Positions 33,793 through 42,277 of a stretch of DNA of 64,000 nt are shown piece by piece. The stretch's first letter is position 1; every line of letters starts with the position of its first letter. The position numbers and the translations under genes are program-made. Location: NCBI GenBank assembly GCA_965221845.1, contig OZ244919.1, forward strand, positions 4,041,313-4,105,312, written 5' to 3'. Under the pieces are notes generated by a model. The model did not search any database. It saw only the letters and a list, made by a program, of their open reading frames with translations, and was not told the DNA's origin. The stretch comes from JAJEFO01 sp965221845. GTDB taxonomy: Bacteria; Pseudomonadota; Alphaproteobacteria; Rhodobacterales; Rhodobacteraceae.

Positions 33793-34841
33793 GCGATCTC
33801 GCAAAGATTCCCGTCACCGTCATCACCGGATTCCTGGGAGCCGGGAAGACGACGCTGGTCCGGCGCCTGATCGAATCAAGCAAGGGACGCCGCCTGGCGG
33901 TGATCGTGAACGAGTTCGGAGACGTTGGCGTTGACGGCGAGATCCTCAAAGGCTGCGCCGTTCCCGGCTGTCCGGCGGAGAACGTTGTCGAGCTGGCCAA
34001 CGGCTGCATCTGTTGCACGGTCGCGGACGACTTCATCCCCGCCGTCAGCGCACTGGCGGAACTCGACCCCGCGCCCGATCACATCCTGATCGAGACCTCG
34101 GGCCTCGCCCTTCCCAAGCCTCTGCTCAAGGCATTCGACTGGCCCGCGATCCGCAGCAGGGTCACCGTGGACGGCGTCATCGCGCTGGCCGACGCCGAGG
34201 CGGTCGCGTCAGGCAGGTTCGCGCCGGACATCGGGCGCGTGAACGCGCAGCGGCTCGCCGACGGCAGCCTCAACCACGAAACGCCGCTTTCGGAGGTGTT
34301 CGAAGACCAGCTGGCCTGCGCCGACATCGTGCTCCTGACCAAGCCCGACCTCGCGGGATCCGAAGGCGTTGCGCGGGCGAGGGCGGCCGTCGAGCGGCAA
34401 GCGCTGCGCGCCGTGCCCGTGATCGAGGTGCCGGAGGGAGCGGCGGACCCCGGCGTGATCCTCGGCATCGGCGCGGCGGCCGAGGACGACCTGGCCGCGC
34501 GCCCGTCGCGTCACGACGGGGCGCCCGGGCATGATCACGACGATTTCGGCACGATCGTCGTGGATCTTCCCGAGGCCGAAAGCGCCGACGGTCTCGCTGC
34601 GCGGATCGAGGCGCTCGCGCTTCAGCGGAAGGTCCTCCGGGTCAAGGGGCACGCCGCGGTGCGCGGCAAGCCGATGCGCCTGCTTGTCCAGGGGGTCGGA
34701 ACGCGAGTCCGCCGGCAGTACGACCGGGCCTGGGCGCCCGGCGAGGACAGGCAGGGGCGCCTGGTCGTCATCGCGGAGCGCCGCCACATCGATCCTGAAG
34801 CCGTTCGCGCGATCCTGGCGCCGGTGGAGCGTGCGCAGTGA
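33789..34841 (+). CDS. cobW: CobW-family GTP-binding metallochaperone
   Basis: A 350-residue G3E GTPase. P-loop GFLGAGKTT, metal-binding motif NGCICCTV, IETSGLALPKPLL and LLTKPDL (NKxD-like G4 variant TKPD). A His/Asp-rich stretch (GAPGHDHDDFG) follows and then the CobW C-terminal domain. It is thought to supply cobalt to the CobN cobaltochelatase. Coupled to DUF1636 by ATGA and followed closely by cobN. Confidence 0.93.
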   Translation: MSDLAKIPVTVITGFLGAGKTTLVRRLIESSKGRRLAVIVNEFGDVGVDGEILKGCAVPGCPAENVVELANGCICCTVADDFIPAVSALAELDPAPDHILIETSGLALPKPLLKAFDWPAIRSRVTVDGVIALADAEAVASGRFAPDIGRVNAQRLADGSLNHETPLSEVFEDQLACADIVLLTKPDLAGSEGVARARAAVERQALRAVPVIEVPEGAADPGVILGIGAAAEDDLAARPSRHDGAPGHDHDDFGTIVVDLPEAESADGLAARIEALALQRKVLRVKGHAAVRGKPMRLLVQGVGTRVRRQYDRAWAPGEDRQGRLVVIAERRHIDPEAVRAILAPVERAQ

Positions 34842-34911
34842 CATGCGGCGCGCGCAGCCCGGGTCGGCCGGCCCCAACCGGCCCGCGCGCTTGGGCGGGG
34901 AGAGCCAGCGC

Positions 34912-37900
34912 ATGCACGTGATCTTCCGCGAAAGCCGCGGGCTCGAGGAAACCGAGACCCCGACCGATCTCGACCAGGCCCCGGCCGACCTCGTGGTCCT
35001 GTCGTTCTCGGACAGCGACCTTCAGGCCTTCGCGGCGGGCTGGCACAGGGCAAGGAAGCAAGGCATGCCGCTGCCGAGCGTGAGGCTCGCCAGTCTCGCC
35101 GCGCTCAGGCATCCGGCTTCGGTCGACGTCTATGTCGAGAAGACCCTTGCCGGCGCCAAGGCCGTCCTCGTCCGCCTCATCGGCGGGATGCCGTACTGGG
35201 ACTACGGGCTTGCCCAGGTGCGCGCCCTGGCGGAGTCCAGGGGGATCACGCTGGCCGTGCTGCCGGGCGACGGCAGGCCGGACGCGCAGCTGGAGGCGGT
35301 CTCGACCGTTCCGCACGCGACCCTGGCGCGCCTTGGCGCGCTGGCGGACGAGGGCGGCGCCGTGGCGGGGCAGGCGGCCCTGGCGCAGCTGGCGCTGGCT
35401 GCGGGCCTCTATGCCGGGCCGGTGGCTGGCGTCAGGACGATCCCTGCATTCGGCTGCTGGACGCCGGAACGCGGCGTGCGCGGCGGGGAGGCGGGCTCCG
35501 CCGCCCGCCGGGCGCATGGCGGCGCGTCGGCGTGCTGCCCGATGCGGGGCCGCGACGCTTCCTGCCGCGCGGCATGCCCTGGCGACGGCGGCCGCGCCAT
35601 GGTCGCGATCGTGTTCTACCGGGCGTATCTCGCGGCCGCCGACATCGCGCCCGTCGAGCGTCTCATGCAGGCGTTCGGCGATCGCGGCATCGGGGCGATC
35701 GGCCTCTTCGTTCCCTCTCTGAAGGATCCCGGCGCGGCGCGCTGGCTGAGCGCGAGGATCGCCGCCCTGTCGCCCGCGGCCATCGTCAATGCGACCGCGT
35801 TTTCCGGCAGGGGCGCCGACGGCAGGTCGCCGCTGGACGCGGCCGGCGTGCCTGTCTTCCAGGCGGCCCTGGCGACGTCGACACGCGCCGCCTGGAAGGA
35901 CGCGGAGCGCGGCCTGTCACCCGCCGACCTGGCGATGCACGTCGTGCTGCCCGAAGTGGACGGGCGCATCTTCGCCGGCGTCGCGTCCTTCAAGGAGCCG
36001 GGCAGCCTGGACGCCGACCTGCAGGTGCGGCTCGTGGCCCATCGGCCGGACGCGGGCCGGATCGCCGCCATGGCCGACCGGGTCGCGGCCTGGATCGCCC
36101 TCGGTGCGAAGGCGCGACGCGACGTTTCCGTCGCCATCGTGCTGTCGACCTATCCGGGGAAGGCCTGGAGAGCGGCCCATGCCGTCGGGCTGGATGCGTT
36201 CGCCTCGGCGGAAGCGATCCTGGATGACCTGGATGCCGGCGGCTATGCGGTCGGCCCGGGGGACGGGCTCGAGCCGGCGCTGGCCCGGGAGTCGGTCTCC
36301 TGGCCCGTCGCGGAATACAGGACCGCCCTCTCGGCGCTGCCGGACCGGCTTCGCGCGGACCTCGAGGCCGCCTGGGGAAGGGCCGAAGAGGACCCCTCGG
36401 TCCATGAAGGCGCGTTCCGCTTTCGTGCCGTCCGGCGCGGTAGGGCGCTCGTCGCGCTTCAGCCCGAGAGGGGCGATGCGGGCCGCCGCGGCGACGAGTA
36501 CCACGATCTCTCGCGGGTGCCGCGCCACGGATACGTCGCGTTCTACCTCTGGCTGAGGACGGCGGACCGCGTGGACGCACTGGTTCATGTAGGCGCCCAC
36601 GGCACGCTGGAATGGCTGCCGGGCAAGTCGGCGGCGCTCTCGGAGCTGTGCTGGCCGGAGGCGCTGGTCGGGGCGCTCCCGGTCCTGTACCCCTTCATCG
36701 TGAACGACCCCGGCGAGGCCGCGCAGGCCAAGCGCCGGATCGGCGCCGTTACGCTCGGCCACTTGCCGCCGCCGGCCCGGCGGAGCGAGACGCCTCGCAG
36801 GCTCGCGCGGCTTGAGGCGCTGCTCGACGAGTTCTCAAGCGCCGAGGGGCTCGACCCGCGTCGCCGCGACCGCCTGCAGGACGACATCCGGGCCGAGGCG
36901 CACGCCGTCGGACTCGGGTCGGATCTGGGACTTGAACGAAGCGGATGCGCCTCCGAGGCGATCGCGCGGATCGACCGGTTCGTCTGTGACGTGAAGGACA
37001 GCCAGTTCGGCGACGGGCTGCACGTATGGGGACGTCAGGGCGCGTCGGACGTCCGCGCCGCGACGCTCGCGCCCGCCCGCGCCGACATCGCGGCCTCGGC
37101 GAAGGCCGAAAGGGAGGCCCTGCTTGACGCGCTTGCGGGAAGGCGCGTCGCGGCCGGCCCGGCCGGCTCTCCCTACCGGGGCCGGGCGGACGTCTTGCCG
37201 ACCGGACGCAACCTCTTCGCCACGGACCCCCGGGCCGTGCCGACCCGGGCCGCCCATGCGCAGGGCGTCAGGCTCGCAAGGGAGCTCGTGCGGCGCCATC
37301 TTCAGGAGCGGGGCGACCATCCACGGGGCCTTGTCGTGGACCTTTGGGGCTCGGCGACCATGAGGACGGCGGGCGAGGAATTCGCGATGGCGCTTCATCT
37401 CCTCGGCGTGCGCCCCGTCTGGGACGCGGGCAGCGAGAGGGTGTCCGGCATCGAGGTGCTCCCCGTTGCCGAGCTGGAATGGCCCCGGCTGGACGTGACG
37501 CTGAGAGTGTCCGGACTGTTCCGGGACGTGTTCCCCGGGCTGTCGGCGCTGTATGCGCAGGCCGTGCGCACCCTTGCGGCGCGGGACGAGGCCAGTGACT
37601 GGAACCCCTTCGCCGGAACGGATCCCGGCTCCCGCGTCTACGGGCCGGCGCCGGGGCGCTTCGGCCTGCGAATGGAGCGGTTGCGCGAGGACATCACCGA
37701 GGAGGCGCGCCGCGAAGCGGGCGCGGCCTGGCTGGCTGCGAGCGCATGGGCCATGGACGGCGACCGGGCCGTCGAGGATCCGGACGGGCTGGCGGTCCGG
37801 GTGGCCGGGGCGGACGCCTTCGTCCACCTGCAGGACCTTCCCGAAACCGACCTCCTGCTGGCCGCCGACTATGCGGCGCATGAGGGCGGATTCGCGGCGG

Positions 37901-38316
37901 CCAAGGCGGTGACGGGCGGACGGGAGGCTGCGCTCTACCACCTGGACAACGCCGATCCCGCCCGCCCGCGCGCACGGACCCTGACGGAGGAGGTCGCGCG
38001 CATCGTGCACGCCAGGGCGGTGCAGCCGGGATGGCTGGACGGCATGAAGCGGCACGGTTTCCAGGGAGCCGCGGAGATCGCGGCGACGCTCGACCACATG
38101 GCCGCCTTCGCGAATCTCGCCAACGTCGTGGGTCCGCACCTGTTCGACGCCTACCATGACGCCACCCTCGGCGACGCCTCGGTCACCGCGTTCATGCGGG
38201 ACGCGAACCCGGGGGCGCTGTCGGCCTTGCGCGAGCGGTTCGTCGCCCTGCACGGATCAGGATTGTGGCGAACCCGCCGGAACTCGATCCGGGCCGGCCT
38301 GGAAGCGGCGGAATGA
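34912..38316 (+). CDS. cobN: Cobaltochelatase subunit CobN
   Basis: A 1134-residue CobN, the large subunit that inserts cobalt into hydrogenobyrinate a,c-diamide with CobS and CobT (not in this window). Family blocks: MHVIFRESRG at the start, AIVFYRAYLAA, VVLPEVDGRIFAG, VHVGAHGTLEWLPGKS, YPFIVNDPGEAAQAKRR, KDSQFGDGLHVWGR and VVDLWGSATMRTAGEE. It is about 100 residues shorter than usual CobN. Residues about 180-222 are unusual: they contain five Cys and replace the typical Gly/Pro-rich linker before AIVFYR. The ATG at 34912 is chosen by the family N-terminus. The stop overlaps cobG (ATGA). Confidence 0.93.
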   Translation: MHVIFRESRGLEETETPTDLDQAPADLVVLSFSDSDLQAFAAGWHRARKQGMPLPSVRLASLAALRHPASVDVYVEKTLAGAKAVLVRLIGGMPYWDYGLAQVRALAESRGITLAVLPGDGRPDAQLEAVSTVPHATLARLGALADEGGAVAGQAALAQLALAAGLYAGPVAGVRTIPAFGCWTPERGVRGGEAGSAARRAHGGASACCPMRGRDASCRAACPGDGGRAMVAIVFYRAYLAAADIAPVERLMQAFGDRGIGAIGLFVPSLKDPGAARWLSARIAALSPAAIVNATAFSGRGADGRSPLDAAGVPVFQAALATSTRAAWKDAERGLSPADLAMHVVLPEVDGRIFAGVASFKEPGSLDADLQVRLVAHRPDAGRIAAMADRVAAWIALGAKARRDVSVAIVLSTYPGKAWRAAHAVGLDAFASAEAILDDLDAGGYAVGPGDGLEPALARESVSWPVAEYRTALSALPDRLRADLEAAWGRAEEDPSVHEGAFRFRAVRRGRALVALQPERGDAGRRGDEYHDLSRVPRHGYVAFYLWLRTADRVDALVHVGAHGTLEWLPGKSAALSELCWPEALVGALPVLYPFIVNDPGEAAQAKRRIGAVTLGHLPPPARRSETPRRLARLEALLDEFSSAEGLDPRRRDRLQDDIRAEAHAVGLGSDLGLERSGCASEAIARIDRFVCDVKDSQFGDGLHVWGRQGASDVRAATLAPARADIAASAKAEREALLDALAGRRVAAGPAGSPYRGRADVLPTGRNLFATDPRAVPTRAAHAQGVRLARELVRRHLQERGDHPRGLVVDLWGSATMRTAGEEFAMALHLLGVRPVWDAGSERVSGIEVLPVAELEWPRLDVTLRVSGLFRDVFPGLSALYAQAVRTLAARDEASDWNPFAGTDPGSRVYGPAPGRFGLRMERLREDITEEARREAGAAWLAASAWAMDGDRAVEDPDGLAVRVAGADAFVHLQDLPETDLLLAADYAAHEGGFAAAKAVTGGREAALYHLDNADPARPRARTLTEEVARIVHARAVQPGWLDGMKRHGFQGAAEIAATLDHMAAFANLANVVGPHLFDAYHDATLGDASVTAFMRDANPGALSALRERFVALHGSGLWRTRRNSIRAGLEAAE

Positions 38317-39440
38317 AAGCGTCCGGCATCCGGGGCTGGTGCCCGACCGCGCATTCCCCGATGATGTCGGGCGACGGCCTGATCGTCCGGGCAAGGCCAC
38401 GGTCGGGGCGTATGAGCGCGCGTCAGGCGCGCGCCCTGGCCGGCCTCGCGCGCCGCTTCGGAAACGGGCTGATCGACCTGACCTCGCGCGGCGGGCTTCA
38501 GGTCAGGGGCGTCGCGGACGATGCGCATCCCGAACTGCTGCATGCGCTCGTGGCCGAGGGGCTTGTGGATGCCGACCGGGACCTGGAGGCGCGCCGGAAC
38601 GTCGTCGTGAGTCCGTTCTGGGTCTCCGGCGACCTGACCGACCGGCTGGCGCGCGCGGTCTCGCGGCGGCTGGCGGAGCTGCCGCAAATGCCCGCAAAGA
38701 CCGGCATCGCGATCGACACGGGAGCCGTGCCGCTGCTGCAGGACGTCTCGGCGGACTTCCGGTTCGAGCGGGACCGCGAAGGGGCGCTCCTGCTTCGCGG
38801 CGACGGTGCGGACCGCGGGCGGCGCGTCGACGAGGCCGGCGCCTTCGACGCGCTGAGCGAGATGGCGGCCTGGTTCGTGAAGACCGGCGGCCGCGAAAGC
38901 GGGCGCATGAGGCGGCATGTCGCGAAGGCGTCCCTGCCGGGACGCTGGCGGCACGCCGTGCCGGCAGGCGGCGCAGGCCTGCCCGCGCCGGGACGCGCGA
39001 AGCGAGGCGCGATCGTCGGCGTGCCCTTCGGCGCGACGTCGGCGGACGCGCTTGCGGCGCTGCTTGCGGAGGCAGCCCCCCGCTTCGTCCAGCTCATGCC
39101 GCGGCGGCGCCTCTACCTGGAGAGGGCAAGGCCCGTGACGCATCCGGCTTTCGTTCACGATCCCTCGGACCCCCTGCTTGGCGCCGCCGCGTGCCCGGGC
39201 GCGCCGCGATGCGCCCGGGCGACCGTGCCGACGCGGCCGGTCGCGCGCTGGCTGGCGGAACGTCGCGTCGGGACGCTTCACGTGTCCGGCTGCGCGAAGG
39301 GCTGTGCGGGATCGGGGCCGGCGGACCTGACGCTGGTCGGGCGAAACGGCGCGTTCGATCTTGTCAGGAAGGGTTCGGTCGGCGACGCCCCTGATCGAAC
39401 CGGCGTGTCCGAGGCCGGACTCCGGGAGCTGTTGCGCTGA
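38313..39440 (+). CDS. cobG: Precorrin-3B synthase CobG
   Basis: A 375-residue member of the nitrite/sulfite reductase-like family. KASGIRGWCPTAHSPMMSGDG and DLTSRGGLQVRGV lie near the start. The C-terminal 4Fe-4S/siroheme-type cysteines are in CPGAPRC and SGCAKGC. It hydroxylates precorrin-3A with O2, the defining step of the aerobic route. ATG overlaps the cobN stop and TGA overlaps the cobH start (TGATG), so the genes are tightly coupled. Confidence 0.93.
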   Translation: MKASGIRGWCPTAHSPMMSGDGLIVRARPRSGRMSARQARALAGLARRFGNGLIDLTSRGGLQVRGVADDAHPELLHALVAEGLVDADRDLEARRNVVVSPFWVSGDLTDRLARAVSRRLAELPQMPAKTGIAIDTGAVPLLQDVSADFRFERDREGALLLRGDGADRGRRVDEAGAFDALSEMAAWFVKTGGRESGRMRRHVAKASLPGRWRHAVPAGGAGLPAPGRAKRGAIVGVPFGATSADALAALLAEAAPRFVQLMPRRRLYLERARPVTHPAFVHDPSDPLLGAAACPGAPRCARATVPTRPVARWLAERRVGTLHVSGCAKGCAGSGPADLTLVGRNGAFDLVRKGSVGDAPDRTGVSEAGLRELLR

Positions 39441-40069
39441 TGCCGCATGTCTACGAGAGGGACGGCGCCGCCATATACGAACGGTCCTTCGCGACGATAC
39501 GGGCCGAGGCCGACCTTGCCCGCTTTGACGCGGACGAGGAGCGGGTCGCCGTGCGGATGATCCATGCATCGGGAATGGTCGACCTCGCCGGGCGCCTGAG
39601 GTTTTCCGAAGGCTTCGTGGCCGCGGCGCGCAGGGCGCTGGATGCCGGAGCGCCGATACTGTGCGACGCGAGGATGGTCAGCGAAGGCGTGACGCGCGCG
39701 CGGCTTCCTGCATCCAGCGACGTGATCTGCACGCTGCGGGATCCGTCGGTTCCCGGCGTTGCGGCCGCGACGGGCAACACGCGTTCGGCGGCGGCGCTGG
39801 AGCTTTGGCGTCCCCGGCTGGAAGGCGCGCTCGTGGCGATCGGGAACGCCCCCACGGCGCTCTTTCACCTGCTGAACATGCTGGAGGAGCCGGACTGCCC
39901 CCGGCCCGCCGCGGTGATCGGCTGCCCTGTCGGGTTCGTCGGCGCCGCGGAGTCGAAGGCGGCTCTCTGGGAATGCCGGCCTGCGCCCTGCTGCATCGTC
40001 GAGGGACGTCTTGGCGGCAGCGCCGTCGCCGCGGCCGCCGTCAACGCGATCGCGAGTCCCGCGGAATGA
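39440..40069 (+). CDS. cobH: Precorrin-8X methylmutase CobH
   Basis: A 209-residue CobH/CbiC. The catalytic His is in VRMIHASGMVD; other family blocks are ILCDARMVSEGVTRARL, GNTRSAAALEL, AIGNAPTALFHLL and GCPVGFVGAAESKAAL. It moves the C11 methyl to C12 to form hydrogenobyrinate. Starts in the TGATG overlap with cobG and overlaps cobI by 4 bp. Confidence 0.96.
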   Translation: MPHVYERDGAAIYERSFATIRAEADLARFDADEERVAVRMIHASGMVDLAGRLRFSEGFVAAARRALDAGAPILCDARMVSEGVTRARLPASSDVICTLRDPSVPGVAAATGNTRSAAALELWRPRLEGALVAIGNAPTALFHLLNMLEEPDCPRPAAVIGCPVGFVGAAESKAALWECRPAPCCIVEGRLGGSAVAAAAVNAIASPAE

Positions 40070-40794
40070 CCGGGACGGTCTATGGTGTCGGCCTCGGGCC
40101 CGGAGAGCCTGATCTCATGAGCGCGCGGGCGCTCCGGCTTCTGGCACGGGCACGCCATGTGGCGTTCTTCCGCAAGAGGGGGCGTGCGGGACGCGCACGG
40201 ACGCTGGCAGGCGACCTCGTTCCGGCGGACGCGGCCGAGTTCGCGATGGAGTATCCCGTGACGACCGAGATCCCTGTCCGGGATCCGCGGTACAACCGGG
40301 CCTTGGCGGAATTCTACGGCGCCTGCGTCGCACGCATTGCGGCCATCGCGGAAGGCGGCGAGGACATGGTGGTCCTCTGCGAGGGCGATCCGTTCTTCTA
40401 CGGCTCCTTCATGCACCTGCACCGGCGCCTGGAGGCCCGCGTGCCCGTCGAGGTCGTCCCGGGCATACCCGGCATGGCGGCCGCATGGGCGGCCAGCGGG
40501 GCGCCGATCGCCTGGGGCGACGATGTCCTGACCGTGCTGACGGGAACGCTCGAAGAGGACGCCCTGGCGCGGCACATGGAAGCCGCCGACGCGCTGGTCG
40601 TGATGAAGGTGGGGCGCAACCTGCCCAAGGTGCGGGCGGCCCTTGTCCGGGCCGGACGCGCGCAGGACGCGTGGATGGTCGAATGCGCGGCGATGGCGGA
40701 CCAGTCGGTTGCCAGGCTCGCCGACGTGCCCGAAGACCATGCGCCCCCGTATTTCACGATCGTCCTGGTGCACGGGCGGGGACGGCGTCCGTGA
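40066..40794 (+). CDS. cobI: Precorrin-2 C20-methyltransferase CobI
   Basis: A 242-residue tetrapyrrole methylase: VYGVGLGPGEPDLMSARALRLL at the N-terminus, VVLCEGDPFFYGSFMHLHRRL (SAM-binding loop), VVPGIPGMAAAWA, and VVMKVGRNLPKVRAAL. It adds a SAM methyl at C20 of precorrin-2. Overlaps cobH (ATGA) and cobJ (GTGA). Confidence 0.95.
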   Translation: MTGTVYGVGLGPGEPDLMSARALRLLARARHVAFFRKRGRAGRARTLAGDLVPADAAEFAMEYPVTTEIPVRDPRYNRALAEFYGACVARIAAIAEGGEDMVVLCEGDPFFYGSFMHLHRRLEARVPVEVVPGIPGMAAAWAASGAPIAWGDDVLTVLTGTLEEDALARHMEAADALVVMKVGRNLPKVRAALVRAGRAQDAWMVECAAMADQSVARLADVPEDHAPPYFTIVLVHGRGRRP

Positions 40795-41549
40795 CCGGAG
40801 GATGGGTTGCCGTTGCGGGCCTCGGCCCCGGAGGCGACGCCCTGATAACGCCCGAGGTGCGGACGGCGCTGGCCGAGGCGACCGACGTCGTCGGATACCG
40901 CCGGTACGTCGACAGGGTTCCCCTGCGTGAAGGGCTCCGCCGGCATGCGTCAGGCAACAGGATGGAGGCCGAGCGCTCCCGCCACGCGCTGGAGCTCGCC
41001 GCGGCGGGCCGCAGGGTGGCCGTGGTCTCGTCGGGCGATCCCGGCGTGTTCGCGATGGCGTCGGCAGTCCTCGAGGCCATGGAGGCCGGGCCGCAGGCCT
41101 GGCGGATGCTGGATGTCCGCGTCCTGCCCGGCATAACGGCAATGCTCGCCGCCGCCGCACGCGCGGGCGCTCCGCTTGGCCATGACTTCTGCGCCGTGAA
41201 CCTTTCCGGCAACCTCAAGCCCTGGCCCCTGATCGAGAGGAGGCTGCGGCTCGCGGTCGAGGGCGACTTTGCCTGCGCCTTCTACAACCCCCGTTCCAGG
41301 GCCCGGCCTGACGGGTTCGCCCGCGTCCTGGAGCTGCTGCGCGACCTCTGCGAGCCCGAGCGCCTGGTCACGTTCGCCCGTGCCGTGACGACGCCGGACG
41401 AGACCGTCAGGACCGTCCGGCTGTCCGAAGCGGATCCCGGCATGGCCGACATGCAGACCGTGGTGATCCTGGGGTCGCGGCGCACGCGGAGGATCGCGCG
41501 GAGCGGACTTCCGCCGCTCGTCTACACGCCGCGGTCGACGCCGGAATGA
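40791..41549 (+). CDS. cobJ: Precorrin-3B C17-methyltransferase CobJ
   Basis: A 252-residue methylase starting at a GTG within the cobI stop: VTGGWVAVAGLGPGGDALITPE, VVGYRRYVDRVP, VSSGDPGVFAMASAVLE, VLPGITAMLAAAARAGAPLGHDFCAVNLS, FAFYNPRSRAR-like CAFYNPRSRARPDGF. It methylates C17 and drives ring contraction. Its last 28 bp overlap the convergent cobK gene on the other strand. Confidence 0.95.
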   Translation: MTGGWVAVAGLGPGGDALITPEVRTALAEATDVVGYRRYVDRVPLREGLRRHASGNRMEAERSRHALELAAAGRRVAVVSSGDPGVFAMASAVLEAMEAGPQAWRMLDVRVLPGITAMLAAAARAGAPLGHDFCAVNLSGNLKPWPLIERRLRLAVEGDFACAFYNPRSRARPDGFARVLELLRDLCEPERLVTFARAVTTPDETVRTVRLSEADPGMADMQTVVILGSRRTRRIARSGLPPLVYTPRSTPE

Positions 41550-42277
41550 GCGATCCAGTCCAGAACCTCCTCGACGGTTCCGACCTCGTGCCGCCGCGGC
41601 GGATCAGGCCGGTCGATCATGAGAATCGGCAACCCGAGCGCCCGGGCGGCGTCGATCTTGGCGCGGGCGCCGTCGCCGCCGGCATTCCTGGACACCACGA
41701 GGTCTATCCGGCGCGTTTCGAGCAGGCTGCGCTCGGCCCTTTCGCTGAACGGCCCGCGACCGAGGACGATGTCGTGGCGCGGCAGCGCGGGGCGGTTCCT
41801 CGGGGCGTCGACGAACCGCAGGAGATAGCGGTGCTGCGGCGCGGCCGCGAAGGCCGGGACTTCCGTCCGGCCGATGGCAAGGAAGATCCGCCGCGGCGCG
41901 CCTCCAAGCCGCCCGGCGGCCCGGACGGCGTCCGGCACCCTGCTCCAGCGGTCGCCGGGTCCCGGCGTCCACGGAGGCCTGGCGAGCGCGACCAGGGGCA
42001 CGCCGGTCGCGGCGCAGGCCGCGACCGCGTTCCGGCTGATCTGCAGGGCAAACGGGTTGGTGGCGTCGATCAGGTGCGTCACGGAATTGCGATTGAGATA
42101 GGCGGCCAGGCCCGCCGCGCCGCCAAATCCGCCGGTTCGGGTCGGCAGCGGCTGGATGACCGGCCTCGAGACGCGGCCGGCGTAGGAAAACGTGGCGTGC
42201 ACACCCATGCCGGCGACGCGGGACGCAAGGGCGCTCGCCTCGGCCGAGCCGCCCAGGATGAGGAGGTTTTGCGCCAT
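41522..42277 (-). CDS. cobK: Precorrin-6A reductase CobK
   Basis: A 251-residue CobK/CbiJ: NLLILGGSAEASALASRVAG, SYAGRVSRP, RTGGFGGAAGLAAYL, HLIDATNPFALQISRNA, and LVVSRNAGGDGARAKIDAARALGLPILMIDRP in pieces. It reduces precorrin-6A with NADPH. The only cob gene here on the minus strand. Its start codon overlaps that of cobL (CATG at 42275-42278) and its 3' end overlaps cobJ by 28 bp. Confidence 0.95.
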   Translation of the reverse strand: MAQNLLILGGSAEASALASRVAGMGVHATFSYAGRVSRPVIQPLPTRTGGFGGAAGLAAYLNRNSVTHLIDATNPFALQISRNAVAACAATGVPLVALARPPWTPGPGDRWSRVPDAVRAAGRLGGAPRRIFLAIGRTEVPAFAAAPQHRYLLRFVDAPRNRPALPRHDIVLGRGPFSERAERSLLETRRIDLVVSRNAGGDGARAKIDAARALGLPILMIDRPDPPRRHEVGTVEEVLDWIAHSGVDRGV

